Assembly (NCBI GenBank): GCA_018267825.1
Contig: JAFDXR010000013.1
Location: 140,275 to 204,274, forward strand
Origin: Bacteroidota bacterium
Lineage (GTDB): Bacteria; Bacteroidota; Bacteroidia; B-17B0; Aurantibacillaceae
Direction: 5' to 3'
Length of the DNA stretch: 64,000 nt
Shown: positions 52,608 through 60,960 of the stretch, one piece after another
How the letters are laid out: every line of letters begins with the position of its first letter
Numbering within the stretch: position 1 is the first letter of the stretch
Translations under genes and position numbers: made by a program
Notes under the pieces: model-generated
The model's input: only the letters and a program-made list of their open reading frames with translations
Databases searched by the model: none
What the model was told of the DNA's origin: nothing

Positions 52608-54488
52608 TCATTCGCTCAGCAAATCAACTATTCTACTCAATTGACGGTTATTCGGGTCCTCTTTCAAGGCCTCTTTGTAATAATTTTTCGCCGCAAGCGT
52701 ATCTTTTTCAGCCATATAGAAATTGGCAATCATGATATTGAAACGGTTATTTTTATCACCAGAATTTAATCTATTCTTAAAAAACTGAATTCCATCTTCA
52801 GTTTTACCAGCGTCAACTAAGATCTGAGATATCAAATCCAGGGTTACATTACTTTCAGGATCGTTTCTGAATGCTTTGAATACATATTTTTCGGCCAGCT
52901 CATATTGTTTCGTTTTGTAATATGAAAAAGCCAGGTTATAAATAACTTCAAATTTCGTAGTATCGTAATAGTATGCCTTCTTCAAATAAGGAATTGATCC
53001 GGCGTAATCCTTGTGACCATTGAGCCTGATAAAGGCAAGGTTATTATATGCATTTACATTTGTCGAGTCTGCGGCAACCGCACTAAGCAAAGCCTTTTCT
53101 GATTTTTCGATGTAGTAAGCTGCTTTACTTTTGTCGAGTGTTCCTTTTTTATTGGCAAGATCCGCCAGAACCTCACTCGCATAAAGTGTATTCAACTTTA
53201 CGGATCCCGGATACTTCTCCATGTCGGTTTCAAACAAGGTGATTTTATCTTTCCAGTCCTTGTTTCGCTGTATAACCACCCCTCCACAGATACACGCTAC
53301 CATACACAATACCAAAGCTGTATTGCGGTTCAACTCTAACAACTGAGAAGGCCATTTACGATTTATATAGGTGAGTATGAAGTAAACAACAGCAATACAA
53401 AATCCAATAGATGCGAAAAATAAAAACCGTTCGGCAACAATACCTGAAACAAGTTTGACAATATTCAGGTACATGGATATGCTTATACCCAAAAAAACAA
53501 CGCCTGCCCATAACGGATGAAACGGCGGCTTCATATACTTTATAAAAACCCAGACCCCAAAAGCAAAAACCAGAATGCCGAGAAGGGCATAAAAAGAAAA
53601 CATATTTGAAACAGGGATGGTATCGTAGCCATAGTAGCACGACATATCCGAAGGAAAGATGAGCATTTTGGCATAAAACCCAAGCGAATTTATTCCGGCA
53701 ATTAACCGTGATGCAAACGAATGATCGGATACGAGAGGGTTTTCGAAAAATTCAAAAACCCGGTGTACTTCACTTTTTTCGAGCATCATTCTTTTCAAAA
53801 GACGAGCCAGTAACAAACCAATAAAAAAAACCAGCGATATGCCCATTAACAGCTTCGGTTTTAATCCGTATCTTTTGTAGAATAAAAGCGGAAATAAAGC
53901 CAGGTAAGGCAAAGCATCCAACTTGCTGAGAAAAGCAAGTGATGTAAGGAAAAGTCCTGCACAGAGGAATTTAAGATTTTGTGTGTTAAAATATTCATCG
54001 AACATCAGAAAAGCCCACCACGAAAAAATAAAACACAGCATCACATCTCTGTTCTTCAGACTTGCCACAACTTCCGAATGAACCGGTAATACAGCAAACA
54101 ACAAGGCCACCAATAGACTATATGTTATGGGGAGTTCCGAAAATAGCCGCTTCAATGCTTTAAACAATATCCAGATACAAACAGCGTAAAGAAGAATATT
54201 AAAAAAGTGGCTCACTTCCGGACGGACTCCAAAAAACTGGTGTTCAATGGCGAAACTGACTTTTACAACAGGCCTGTATTCATATACATTCCCCCCGTCA
54301 TTGTTAACGTAATAGGATGTAAATATCTTCTTAATAGATTTTAATCCTTTGGTGCTGACATCATGAATAGTAACAAAATTATCGTCAAGGCTATAGCCAT
54401 TACGCAATGTATTGCCATACAAAATAAAAGCTATAATAAAAAACAGAAGGAAATGTCCGTTCAGTAATTTGGTTTTAAAACCACTCAT
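52608..54488 (-). CDS. TMTC-like GT-C membrane glycosyltransferase with TPR tail, 626 aa
   Basis: About ten transmembrane helices in residues 1 to about 420, followed by a soluble C-terminal TPR region (NAYNNLAFIRLNGHKDYAGS, IYNLAFSYYKTKQYELAEKY). The first loop has YSLDDNFVT (the acidic DD pair of PMT/TMTC enzymes), YEYRPVVKVSFAIE, and the VLPVHSEVVASLKNRD block (the HP.H.E signature of TMTC). A middle segment, ENPLVSDHSFASRLIAGINS, then LIFPSDMSCYYGYDT, recalls the DUF1736 part of TMTC. Human TMTC proteins transfer O-mannose to cadherin beta-sandwich domains. The enzyme should act on exported proteins at the periplasmic face of the inner membrane. It lies 85 bp upstream of the 1844-aa giant with no terminator between, which suggests that giant as acceptor. 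Activity and sugar are inferred. Confidence 0.8.
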   Translation of the reverse strand: MSGFKTKLLNGHFLLFFIIAFILYGNTLRNGYSLDDNFVTIHDVSTKGLKSIKKIFTSYYVNNDGGNVYEYRPVVKVSFAIEHQFFGVRPEVSHFFNILLYAVCIWILFKALKRLFSELPITYSLLVALLFAVLPVHSEVVASLKNRDVMLCFIFSWWAFLMFDEYFNTQNLKFLCAGLFLTSLAFLSKLDALPYLALFPLLFYKRYGLKPKLLMGISLVFFIGLLLARLLKRMMLEKSEVHRVFEFFENPLVSDHSFASRLIAGINSLGFYAKMLIFPSDMSCYYGYDTIPVSNMFSFYALLGILVFAFGVWVFIKYMKPPFHPLWAGVVFLGISISMYLNIVKLVSGIVAERFLFFASIGFCIAVVYFILTYINRKWPSQLLELNRNTALVLCMVACICGGVVIQRNKDWKDKITLFETDMEKYPGSVKLNTLYASEVLADLANKKGTLDKSKAAYYIEKSEKALLSAVAADSTNVNAYNNLAFIRLNGHKDYAGSIPYLKKAYYYDTTKFEVIYNLAFSYYKTKQYELAEKYVFKAFRNDPESNVTLDLISQILVDAGKTEDGIQFFKNRLNSGDKNNRFNIMIANFYMAEKDTLAAKNYYKEALKEDPNNRQLSRIVDLLSE

Positions 54489-54550
54489 ATATTCTTTGGT
54501 CTTTCGTTTGGTTCTGCCGGATAAATTTAAGATTTAAACAGTAATAAAAA

Positions 54551-54570
54551 AGCACCCTGACCAGGGTGCT
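54551..54570. terminator. Terminator after the 1239-aa giant gene
   Basis: AGCACCCTG (54551-54559) and CAGGGTGCT (54562-54570) form a perfect 9-bp stem with a 2-nt loop, plus an A-run before and T-run after. It lies 27 bp after the stop of the 1239-aa giant and before the 626-aa TMTC-like gene. Confidence 0.9.
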
Positions 54571-54596
54571 TTTCATATTTATGTATGTTTATGTCC

Positions 54597-57500
54597 TTAT
54601 CTGTATAGATTGACAGTTCCATCCTTATCGATGACCTTGCCATCAAAGCCCGTAGCTTTTACAAAATAGAAATAGGTGCCGTCCGGAACTGTAGATCCCT
54701 GGCCGGTTTTACCATCCCATCCGGCTTTTGGCCCTGTGAATTCAAACAGCTTCTCACCCCAGCGATTAAATATCTGCAGACTGATTTCTTTCACGCCGGT
54801 TGATTTAATCGTAAAGATATCATTGATACTATCGTTATTCGGGGTGAACACGTTTGGAATTTCGAGTGTGAGCCCATCGCTTACCACAATTGTCATGTAA
54901 GCTGTATCAGCACAAGGGCTGGCGCTGGCAATGAGCATTACCACATAGGTTCCACCCGTAGTGAAAGTATTGCTTGGATCGGTTGCCGTACTATTCGGAC
55001 TACCATCCCCAAATACCCATGTGAATGACGTTGCTCCGACACTCTGATTTGTGAAGTTTACAACAAGCGGCGCAATACCTGATACCGGGTTTGCAGTAAA
55101 GGCAGCCTGCACATTGGTCTGCACAACAGATACTGTCGATGTTGTAAAGCATCCTGAGATAGTATCCGTAGAGGTAACCGTGTAGGTTCCTGCATCTGCA
55201 ATAACCGGATTAGCCGAATTTCCGCCCGAAATAATGCTACCTGCATTCGGGCCTGTCCAGCTATATACGACATTTGTATTTGTACTGCTTGCCGAAAGTG
55301 TTGAACTGGTGGCGCCACAGGCAATAGAGCCATTCGGTGTTGAAACAACAGGCGCTGTTGTACTGCCGCTTACGGAGAATGGAACCGTTACCGAGCAACC
55401 ATTGGCAGTGTTCAGGACTGTAACTCCTCCTGCTCCGGCATTACTAACCACGATGGTTTGTGCCGTAGAACCACCCGGAGTCCAGTTATACGTAAGGCCT
55501 GAAGCCGGTGTCGTATTTACTGTGAGAGAAACGCTTGGCGCACTACATGAGATAACCGAGTTTGTAGATACTGTTGTAACCGTGGCCGTTGGCGCTACCG
55601 TATTGGTTGACACAGAACTTGTATCTGTATTGACGCAACCATTTGACGTATTTGTTACACTGATTGTATATGTTCCAGCTTGATTCACCGTTACACCCGC
55701 ATTGTTCGGAGAACCGGTAATGCCAGGCCCTGACCAGACGCATACTGTAGGACCGGAGGCGGCTATTGTTGCATTTATTACGGATGTCAGATTAGCACAA
55801 TCAATTACATTACCCGGTGCAATAGCTATTGTCGGACGTACCGTATCCATAACCACCGCTACATTTCCGTTGGTAGAGCAGCCATTAACAGTGTTTGTTG
55901 CAACTACAGAATATGTTCCCGGTGTATCAAATACAGGATTGGAGGTGCTGCCACCACTCAGTGGATTTGGAGACCAACTATAACTTAATGGCGTTGGAGT
56001 GGATGTAACCGCAACACTAACTGTAGTTGTTACGCATGTGATGGACAGTGTAGAGGCCGACATGGATATCGATGGCACGTTGGCATCAGGAACAACCGTA
56101 GCTGTTCCGGGGCTTGCCGCTGATGAACAGCCTGTTGCAGTGCTTGTAACCACAACAGTAAATACACCACTTCCACTGGCTATTGGATTAGCAATGCCTG
56201 AATTATTTAACGATCCTGTTCCCGGTGAAGTCCAGCTGTAAGTTACACCAGGATCCGATGAGTTTGCTGTTAGCTGTACTGTAGGGGATGCGCAGGATGT
56301 GGTATACGACGATGGGCTTACTGAAACTGTTGGCGATGTTGTATTGGTAGGCACTGTAATATTGGCATTACCAGTACAACCGTTAATGGTATTTGTAATC
56401 ACTACAGAATAATTACCTCCCTGATTCACAACCGGTGTGGCTGTAGTTCCTCCGCTCACAATTCCTGTGCCGGTCCAGTTATAATTATAGTTAGCGCCAG
56501 TAGGACTTGCACTCAGTGCGAGCGTTGTGGTTGTACAGGTTATTGAGCCGGTTGGTGCAATAGAAGCCGCAACCGGTGTTGTATTTGAAGGCACATTGGT
56601 CGTCACTGTCGTAGAACACCCTGTGAGTGTATTCGTAATAACGCATTGATATGTTCCTGCAACGGAAACAGTTCCTGTTGATGTAGCGGCTCCTGAAACA
56701 GCACCAGGACCAGACCATGTATAGGATACGGGTGTAGATGTTGTCGTTGCCACAACCTGGGCCGTGGTTGTGGTGCAGGTAATAGAACCGGAGTTTGACG
56801 CTGTAGCAGCAGGAATATTATTGCTTGACACAACGGATTCTACAGCAGATGACGTACAACCGTTTGCCGGATTAGTAACCGTAAGGGTGTAGTTCCCCGC
56901 TGAACATGCTGTGGCGTTATAAGAGGTTGATCCTGCACATACGCCACCTGTCCATACCGGTGTACATGTTGATGGTGTAGCTGAACCGGAAAGCGATGCA
57001 GACGTTGAAGCACAGGTAATGGTTTGTGTACCCGAAACTGTAACGGTTGGGGCTGTTGTATTTTGCGTCACTGTAACTACAGAAGGCACCGAGTTACAAC
57101 CGGCAGATGTTACTGTAAGACTATAAGAGCCCGGTTGATTGATAACAGGATTTGCTGTGGAGCCACCGCTCACAATACCGGGTCCGGTCCAGCTATAAGT
57201 TCCTCCGCCTGAACCCGCGAGCGTTGTGCTTGTATTGGCGCAGGTAAGCACGGCCGGTGAACCGGCATTAGCTGTTGGTATTGGATTAACAGTGAATGTT
57301 ACCGATGCGCAGGTTGTTGTATTACAGGTTCCCACTGCTCTTACATAATACGTTGTGGTTGATGATGCTGACACTATAATGCTGCTACCGGATCCCACAG
57401 ATGTTCCACCGCAGCTACCCGAATACCATTGCCAGGTGGCACCGGTACCAAGACTACCTCCTGCAAGCGTAAGTGTAGTTGTACCTGATCCGCAGACCGA

Positions 57501-58316
57501 TGTTGGATTGGCTGAAGCCGAAGTCGGCGCTGAAGATGGTGTATTGGGCACGACAGTTAAACAAGTCTGAGGACTTGTACCACAGAGGTTTGTTGCTTTC
57601 ACACAGATGCTACCACCGGAACTACCCGGTGTTACGTTTATGGATGTAGTTCCCTGTCCGGAGTTAATGGTCCAGCCGGCAGGAACTGTCCATGTGTAAG
57701 ATGCCGCATTTGCAACAGCCGGTATGGAGTAGGTTTGCGCCATACCTGCACAAAACACTGTAGACCCTGAAATAGCTCCGGGCTGTGTGGCAGGTGTAGC
57801 CTGGTTTGCCGGAGCATAGGTTAATGTAAGGGTCAGCTTATTAATACATACATTGGCTCCGGTACAGAGCTGGAGTGAATTTGACCCCCCGTTGTTGTAA
57901 CCTGGCAAACCGCAAGGGAAATTACTACTTGACGAAGCGCTGATCCCGCAGGGGTTATTGGAACAGGCACATCCTGTATTTCCTTCATTTACGGTGGGTA
58001 CTGCGTTGCCATTAATAGTAGCTGAGAGTGAACCTCCGGAACAATCGGCACTATAATATCCGACTAACACTGAGGTTACGATATTACCGGCTGGCACAGG
58101 GTCAATAAATGTTTTGGTCCCACAGGGAGCTGTATTTCCGCAATAGCTGCTCAGTGTATTGAAACAGTAGTAATCAGCGCCACACACCGTACATCCACCA
58201 CAACCCTGAAAACCTGAAAAGGTGATTGTGGTTGTCGCCACAGATTGCGCTATTGTCTGTTTTGACAAAGTCAGTGCAACCAAAATAATAATGCAGGAAA
58301 GTAAACGTTTTGCCAT
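54597..58316 (-). CDS. Giant T9SS type B surface protein, 1239 aa, with Cys-rich head
   Basis: The signal peptide (MAKRLLSCIIILVALTLSKQ to TIAQ) precedes an unusual Cys-rich head of about 140 residues (GFQGCGGCTVCGADYYCF, CGNTAPCG, NTGCACSNNPCG and FPCGLPGYNNGGS). Two PKD/Ig-like modules follow (AGMAQTYSIPAVANAASYTW, ATWQWYSGSCGG), then the shared stalk of Ig-like domains found in the two larger giants (TITCASTSASLSGSATPSTC, SYTTSCASPTVQL), the PKD domain and the type B sorting domain (EIPNVFTPNNDSINDIFTIK, FNRWGEKLFEF, GTVNLYR). It lacks the long 79-aa arrays. It lies 47 bp after the 149-aa secreted-protein gene. The Cys-rich head has no family I recognise. Confidence 0.85.
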   Translation of the reverse strand: MAKRLLSCIIILVALTLSKQTIAQSVATTTITFSGFQGCGGCTVCGADYYCFNTLSSYCGNTAPCGTKTFIDPVPAGNIVTSVLVGYYSADCSGGSLSATINGNAVPTVNEGNTGCACSNNPCGISASSSSNFPCGLPGYNNGGSNSLQLCTGANVCINKLTLTLTYAPANQATPATQPGAISGSTVFCAGMAQTYSIPAVANAASYTWTVPAGWTINSGQGTTSINVTPGSSGGSICVKATNLCGTSPQTCLTVVPNTPSSAPTSASANPTSVCGSGTTTLTLAGGSLGTGATWQWYSGSCGGTSVGSGSSIIVSASSTTTYYVRAVGTCNTTTCASVTFTVNPIPTANAGSPAVLTCANTSTTLAGSGGGTYSWTGPGIVSGGSTANPVINQPGSYSLTVTSAGCNSVPSVVTVTQNTTAPTVTVSGTQTITCASTSASLSGSATPSTCTPVWTGGVCAGSTSYNATACSAGNYTLTVTNPANGCTSSAVESVVSSNNIPAATASNSGSITCTTTTAQVVATTTSTPVSYTWSGPGAVSGAATSTGTVSVAGTYQCVITNTLTGCSTTVTTNVPSNTTPVAASIAPTGSITCTTTTLALSASPTGANYNYNWTGTGIVSGGTTATPVVNQGGNYSVVITNTINGCTGNANITVPTNTTSPTVSVSPSSYTTSCASPTVQLTANSSDPGVTYSWTSPGTGSLNNSGIANPIASGSGVFTVVVTSTATGCSSAASPGTATVVPDANVPSISMSASTLSITCVTTTVSVAVTSTPTPLSYSWSPNPLSGGSTSNPVFDTPGTYSVVATNTVNGCSTNGNVAVVMDTVRPTIAIAPGNVIDCANLTSVINATIAASGPTVCVWSGPGITGSPNNAGVTVNQAGTYTISVTNTSNGCVNTDTSSVSTNTVAPTATVTTVSTNSVISCSAPSVSLTVNTTPASGLTYNWTPGGSTAQTIVVSNAGAGGVTVLNTANGCSVTVPFSVSGSTTAPVVSTPNGSIACGATSSTLSASSTNTNVVYSWTGPNAGSIISGGNSANPVIADAGTYTVTSTDTISGCFTTSTVSVVQTNVQAAFTANPVSGIAPLVVNFTNQSVGATSFTWVFGDGSPNSTATDPSNTFTTGGTYVVMLIASASPCADTAYMTIVVSDGLTLEIPNVFTPNNDSINDIFTIKSTGVKEISLQIFNRWGEKLFEFTGPKAGWDGKTGQGSTVPDGTYFYFVKATGFDGKVIDKDGTVNLYR

Positions 58317-58363
58317 GATACTTTTTTTAAATTAAACAATTCAGAAAAACTACCTATATGGTT

Positions 58364-58813
58364 TTATTGAGCGCGGGTAACAAAAATGTGAGATTGTATA
58401 AACTCCGCATTTTTTTTCTTGTCGGCATCCGTCTGATTCGGATTCACTTTCAAGACAAGCTTTACCAGATTTGGATCAGTAGTACTGCATGAGCCCTCAA
58501 CGGATGATGCTGCAGGAATCGTAACAATTTCAACAGGGCTTTCCGCACTGAGTTGAAAACTTACTTTTACGGCGTAATCATTCTGATTAATTAATTTTAA
58601 AAGTTTCACCTTCTCTGATCCGCAATCTTCGTTATGTTTATAGAACAACACGCCATTACGCAGGTTATTACCATCAGCATCCAGCTTAACAGAATTCCAT
58701 AATTCTGCAGGATGTGATAATGTAGCTTCTTTATAAACAGGATTCTGTGACCGAAGACCAGAAAATGAACACAGAACAAGAAATAATGAAATTGTGATAT
58801 TCGTTGGTTTCAT
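58364..58813 (-). CDS. Small secreted Cys-containing protein next to a giant adhesin, 149 aa
   Basis: Signal peptide MKPTNITISLFLVLCSFSGL to RSQNPVY; the mature part of about 125 residues looks beta-rich: LWNSVKLDADGNNLRNGVLF, EKVKLLKLINQNDYAVKVSF, ESPVEIVTIPAASSVEGSC and VKLVLKVNPNQTDADKKK. Two mature Cys (EDCGSE and EGSCST) could form a disulfide. No lipobox and no T9SS tail, so probably periplasmic or released. It has a consensus promoter of its own at 58843-58873 and precedes the 1239-aa giant by 47 bp. Sandwiched between the second TMTC-like gene and the giant, it may be a dedicated accessory protein. I do not recognise a family. Confidence 0.65.
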   Translation of the reverse strand: MKPTNITISLFLVLCSFSGLRSQNPVYKEATLSHPAELWNSVKLDADGNNLRNGVLFYKHNEDCGSEKVKLLKLINQNDYAVKVSFQLSAESPVEIVTIPAASSVEGSCSTTDPNLVKLVLKVNPNQTDADKKKNAEFIQSHIFVTRAQ

Positions 58814-58842
58814 AGGGGTTTGTGTTAACGGTTACTACTAAC

Positions 58843-58873
58843 AAATATACAATAGTTTAGCAATAATCCAAAT
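58843..58873 (-). promoter_or_regulatory. Consensus promoter (TTTG, 19 bp, TATATTTG)
   Basis: TTTG (58870-58873) and TATATTTG (58843-58850) on the minus strand match both Bacteroidota boxes with exactly 19 bp between them, the best promoter seen in the island. It lies in the 93-bp gap between the 649-aa TMTC-like gene and the 149-aa gene and would drive the small gene and the 1239-aa giant independently of the enzyme. Confidence 0.75.
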
Positions 58874-58906
58874 ATATTTTTCTGCAGAATGCGCGAAACA
58901 AACCGA

Positions 58907-60856
58907 TTATTGAGTATCCAGTTTCCGGGCTTCAGAATTGCGTCCGATCGACTTAAGGAAAGAAATAACCTGATTCCGAAGAGCCGTATTTTCCGTATTA
59001 AGCTGAACCGCCTTCTCAAATTCAGAAATACCATTTACTGTATCGTTACAGAGCATGTAACTATTCCCAAGATTAATATGAAGTCCGGGATCTGAGGGGC
59101 TTTTACCAAGGGCTTTTAAATCGCTGACTACAGCTTTACTGTATAACTTTTTCGCGATATAAAGTTCTCTTAACCTGATATAAACCGGCAAATAATCCGT
59201 CCCGTTTTTAACGTACTGTTCGTAATACAGCATGGCCGAATCGGGAAAATTCAATCGTTCGAAACAATAAGCATAATTGTATTGTGTGATCTTATTATCT
59301 GCATCTGTTTTAAGTGCCTGTTTAAAGAAAGGGGCAGCCGCAGCAGGATCATTGAGCACATCGACATAAATAGTTCCGAGGTTGTTCAGGGTTGTATGAT
59401 CTGCCGGGTAATTTTTAACCCCTTCGGCCATGAGCTGAGCAGCCTTTTTGTAATGACCTCTCGCCTCTTCCAGAAGCCTGCCCTTCGCTGCATTATCCGT
59501 TGTACGCGTTATATCGTTGTATAAATGGTTGGCCAGGATATAGTGCAGATTGCAAGAAGCGTCGAAATGTTTTATATCATTACGGAACAGGGTAAGTTCG
59601 TCTTTCCAGTCGGAATTGCGCGACATGGTTATTCCTGAGAAAACCAAGATGAGGCTTATACAACCCAGCCAGAATGAAGTGCTTATATTTCTGAAACCGG
59701 GCTTTTGAGTTTTCGGATCAATTTTAAACAGTTTCAATATTAAAAAAGCCCCTGCAATGCACTCCCCCCAGGAAGCAAAATAAACAAAGCGGTCGGCAAC
59801 AATGCCCGGCATAAGCCTTACCATGTTTGAAAATGCCGCGAGACCGATCAAAAAAAGGATGAGTCCAAAAGATAAGGGTGTTTTTTGCAGGAATTGACGG
59901 AAAGCATAAAATACAATTAAAAGAAAAATAATAACTGCTAAAATAACGCCAGGTGTGATTTCATGGGTTCCAGGTACAGTATTATAACCATAATAGCACG
60001 ACAATGGGTATGGAAAAATCATAAGCCTGAGATAATATGTCAATGTCCCCAGAACAAAAAGTAGCCGGATTCCAACCCCCTTTTCATAGAAGAGCGGGTT
60101 TTCAAAAAAAGCAAATTCCCTCATTGTAGAATCTGCGTTTACCAGCCCGAATTTCATCAACCGCTGACAGAGTAACGCCATACACATGAAAAGAAATATG
60201 AACAGGATTCGCTTCCATTTCAACGAAGTAAAAAAGTACAATATCAGCGGCAAGACTATCAGAAACAATCCTCCGGTTGCTTTGCTAAGCAAGGCGAGAA
60301 AAAGAAAAAGCGCAGCCAGTGTCATATACAACCATGTTTTCTTTTCGAGTGAACGCAGAACACACCCCAATGAACTCACTCCAAATAAAAAAGATAATAT
60401 CTCGTCGCGGTTTTTGATACTGGCTACAACTTCTGAATGGATCGGATGCACCACAAACAAGAGTGTTGCCAGAAATGGAAATAAAATATGGTACGTTGCA
60501 AATAAGCGGTACAATAATCTGAAAAGTAACATGCAGGTCAAGGCATAAAGCAATACGTTTATGAAGTGACTGATGTGAGGATTACTCCCGAAAAACTCAT
60601 ACTCCAGGGCAAAGCTTACCAATACCAGGGGCCTGTAATCGAAACGCTGCTGGTCCATTTCGACGTAATGAGTTTTTAAAATCCTCGGAATCCCCTGTAT
60701 CCCCTTACTTACGCGCGATTGCCTGATAGCATCAGGCGAAGTAACCGTAACATAATTATCATCGAGAGCATATTCATGTCGGATCGTATTTCCATAGATC
60801 AGAAATACCAAAACCAAAATAAGGAGAGTCAGTTTGTTTTCAAGATGCCATTTCAT
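58907..60856 (-). CDS. TMTC-like GT-C membrane glycosyltransferase with TPR tail, 649 aa
   Basis: A paralogue of the 626-aa protein. N-terminal hydrophobic helix LLILVLVFLIYGNTI, then EYALDDNYVTVTS (acidic pair), DYRPLVLVSFALEYEFFG, the VVHPIHSEVVASIKNRDE signature, a middle segment with FFENPLFYEKGVGIRLLF and MIFPYPLSCYYGYNTVPG, and a C-terminal TPR region (LNNLGTIYVDVLNDPAAAAP, YNYAYCFERLNFPDSAMLYY, LHINLGNSYMLCNDTVNGIS). About ten membrane spans. Predicted periplasm-facing transferase using a lipid-linked sugar, like PMT and TMTC. The TPR part may bind the acceptor. It sits between two giants: 18 bp beyond its 5' side is empty before the 60915-60942 terminator, and its 3' side leads into the 149-aa/giant unit without a terminator. 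Sugar and acceptor unproven. Confidence 0.8.
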   Translation of the reverse strand: MKWHLENKLTLLILVLVFLIYGNTIRHEYALDDNYVTVTSPDAIRQSRVSKGIQGIPRILKTHYVEMDQQRFDYRPLVLVSFALEYEFFGSNPHISHFINVLLYALTCMLLFRLLYRLFATYHILFPFLATLLFVVHPIHSEVVASIKNRDEILSFLFGVSSLGCVLRSLEKKTWLYMTLAALFLFLALLSKATGGLFLIVLPLILYFFTSLKWKRILFIFLFMCMALLCQRLMKFGLVNADSTMREFAFFENPLFYEKGVGIRLLFVLGTLTYYLRLMIFPYPLSCYYGYNTVPGTHEITPGVILAVIIFLLIVFYAFRQFLQKTPLSFGLILFLIGLAAFSNMVRLMPGIVADRFVYFASWGECIAGAFLILKLFKIDPKTQKPGFRNISTSFWLGCISLILVFSGITMSRNSDWKDELTLFRNDIKHFDASCNLHYILANHLYNDITRTTDNAAKGRLLEEARGHYKKAAQLMAEGVKNYPADHTTLNNLGTIYVDVLNDPAAAAPFFKQALKTDADNKITQYNYAYCFERLNFPDSAMLYYEQYVKNGTDYLPVYIRLRELYIAKKLYSKAVVSDLKALGKSPSDPGLHINLGNSYMLCNDTVNGISEFEKAVQLNTENTALRNQVISFLKSIGRNSEARKLDTQ

Positions 60857-60914
60857 ATATCCGGTTTTATCTGCCTGCTATTAAATATAATCAAAGTCTG
60901 TTAAGTATAATAAA

Positions 60915-60942
60915 AAAAGCCTTCGGTTTTCCGAAGGCTTTT
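60915..60942. terminator. Terminator after the fourth giant gene
   Basis: AAAAGCCTTCGG (60915-60926) and CCGAAGGCTTTT (60931-60942) pair perfectly over 12 bp with a 4-nt loop. It lies 18 bp after the giant's stop and separates it from the 649-aa TMTC-like gene. Confidence 0.92.
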
Positions 60943-60960
60943 TTCTCAATTGATTCTTTA

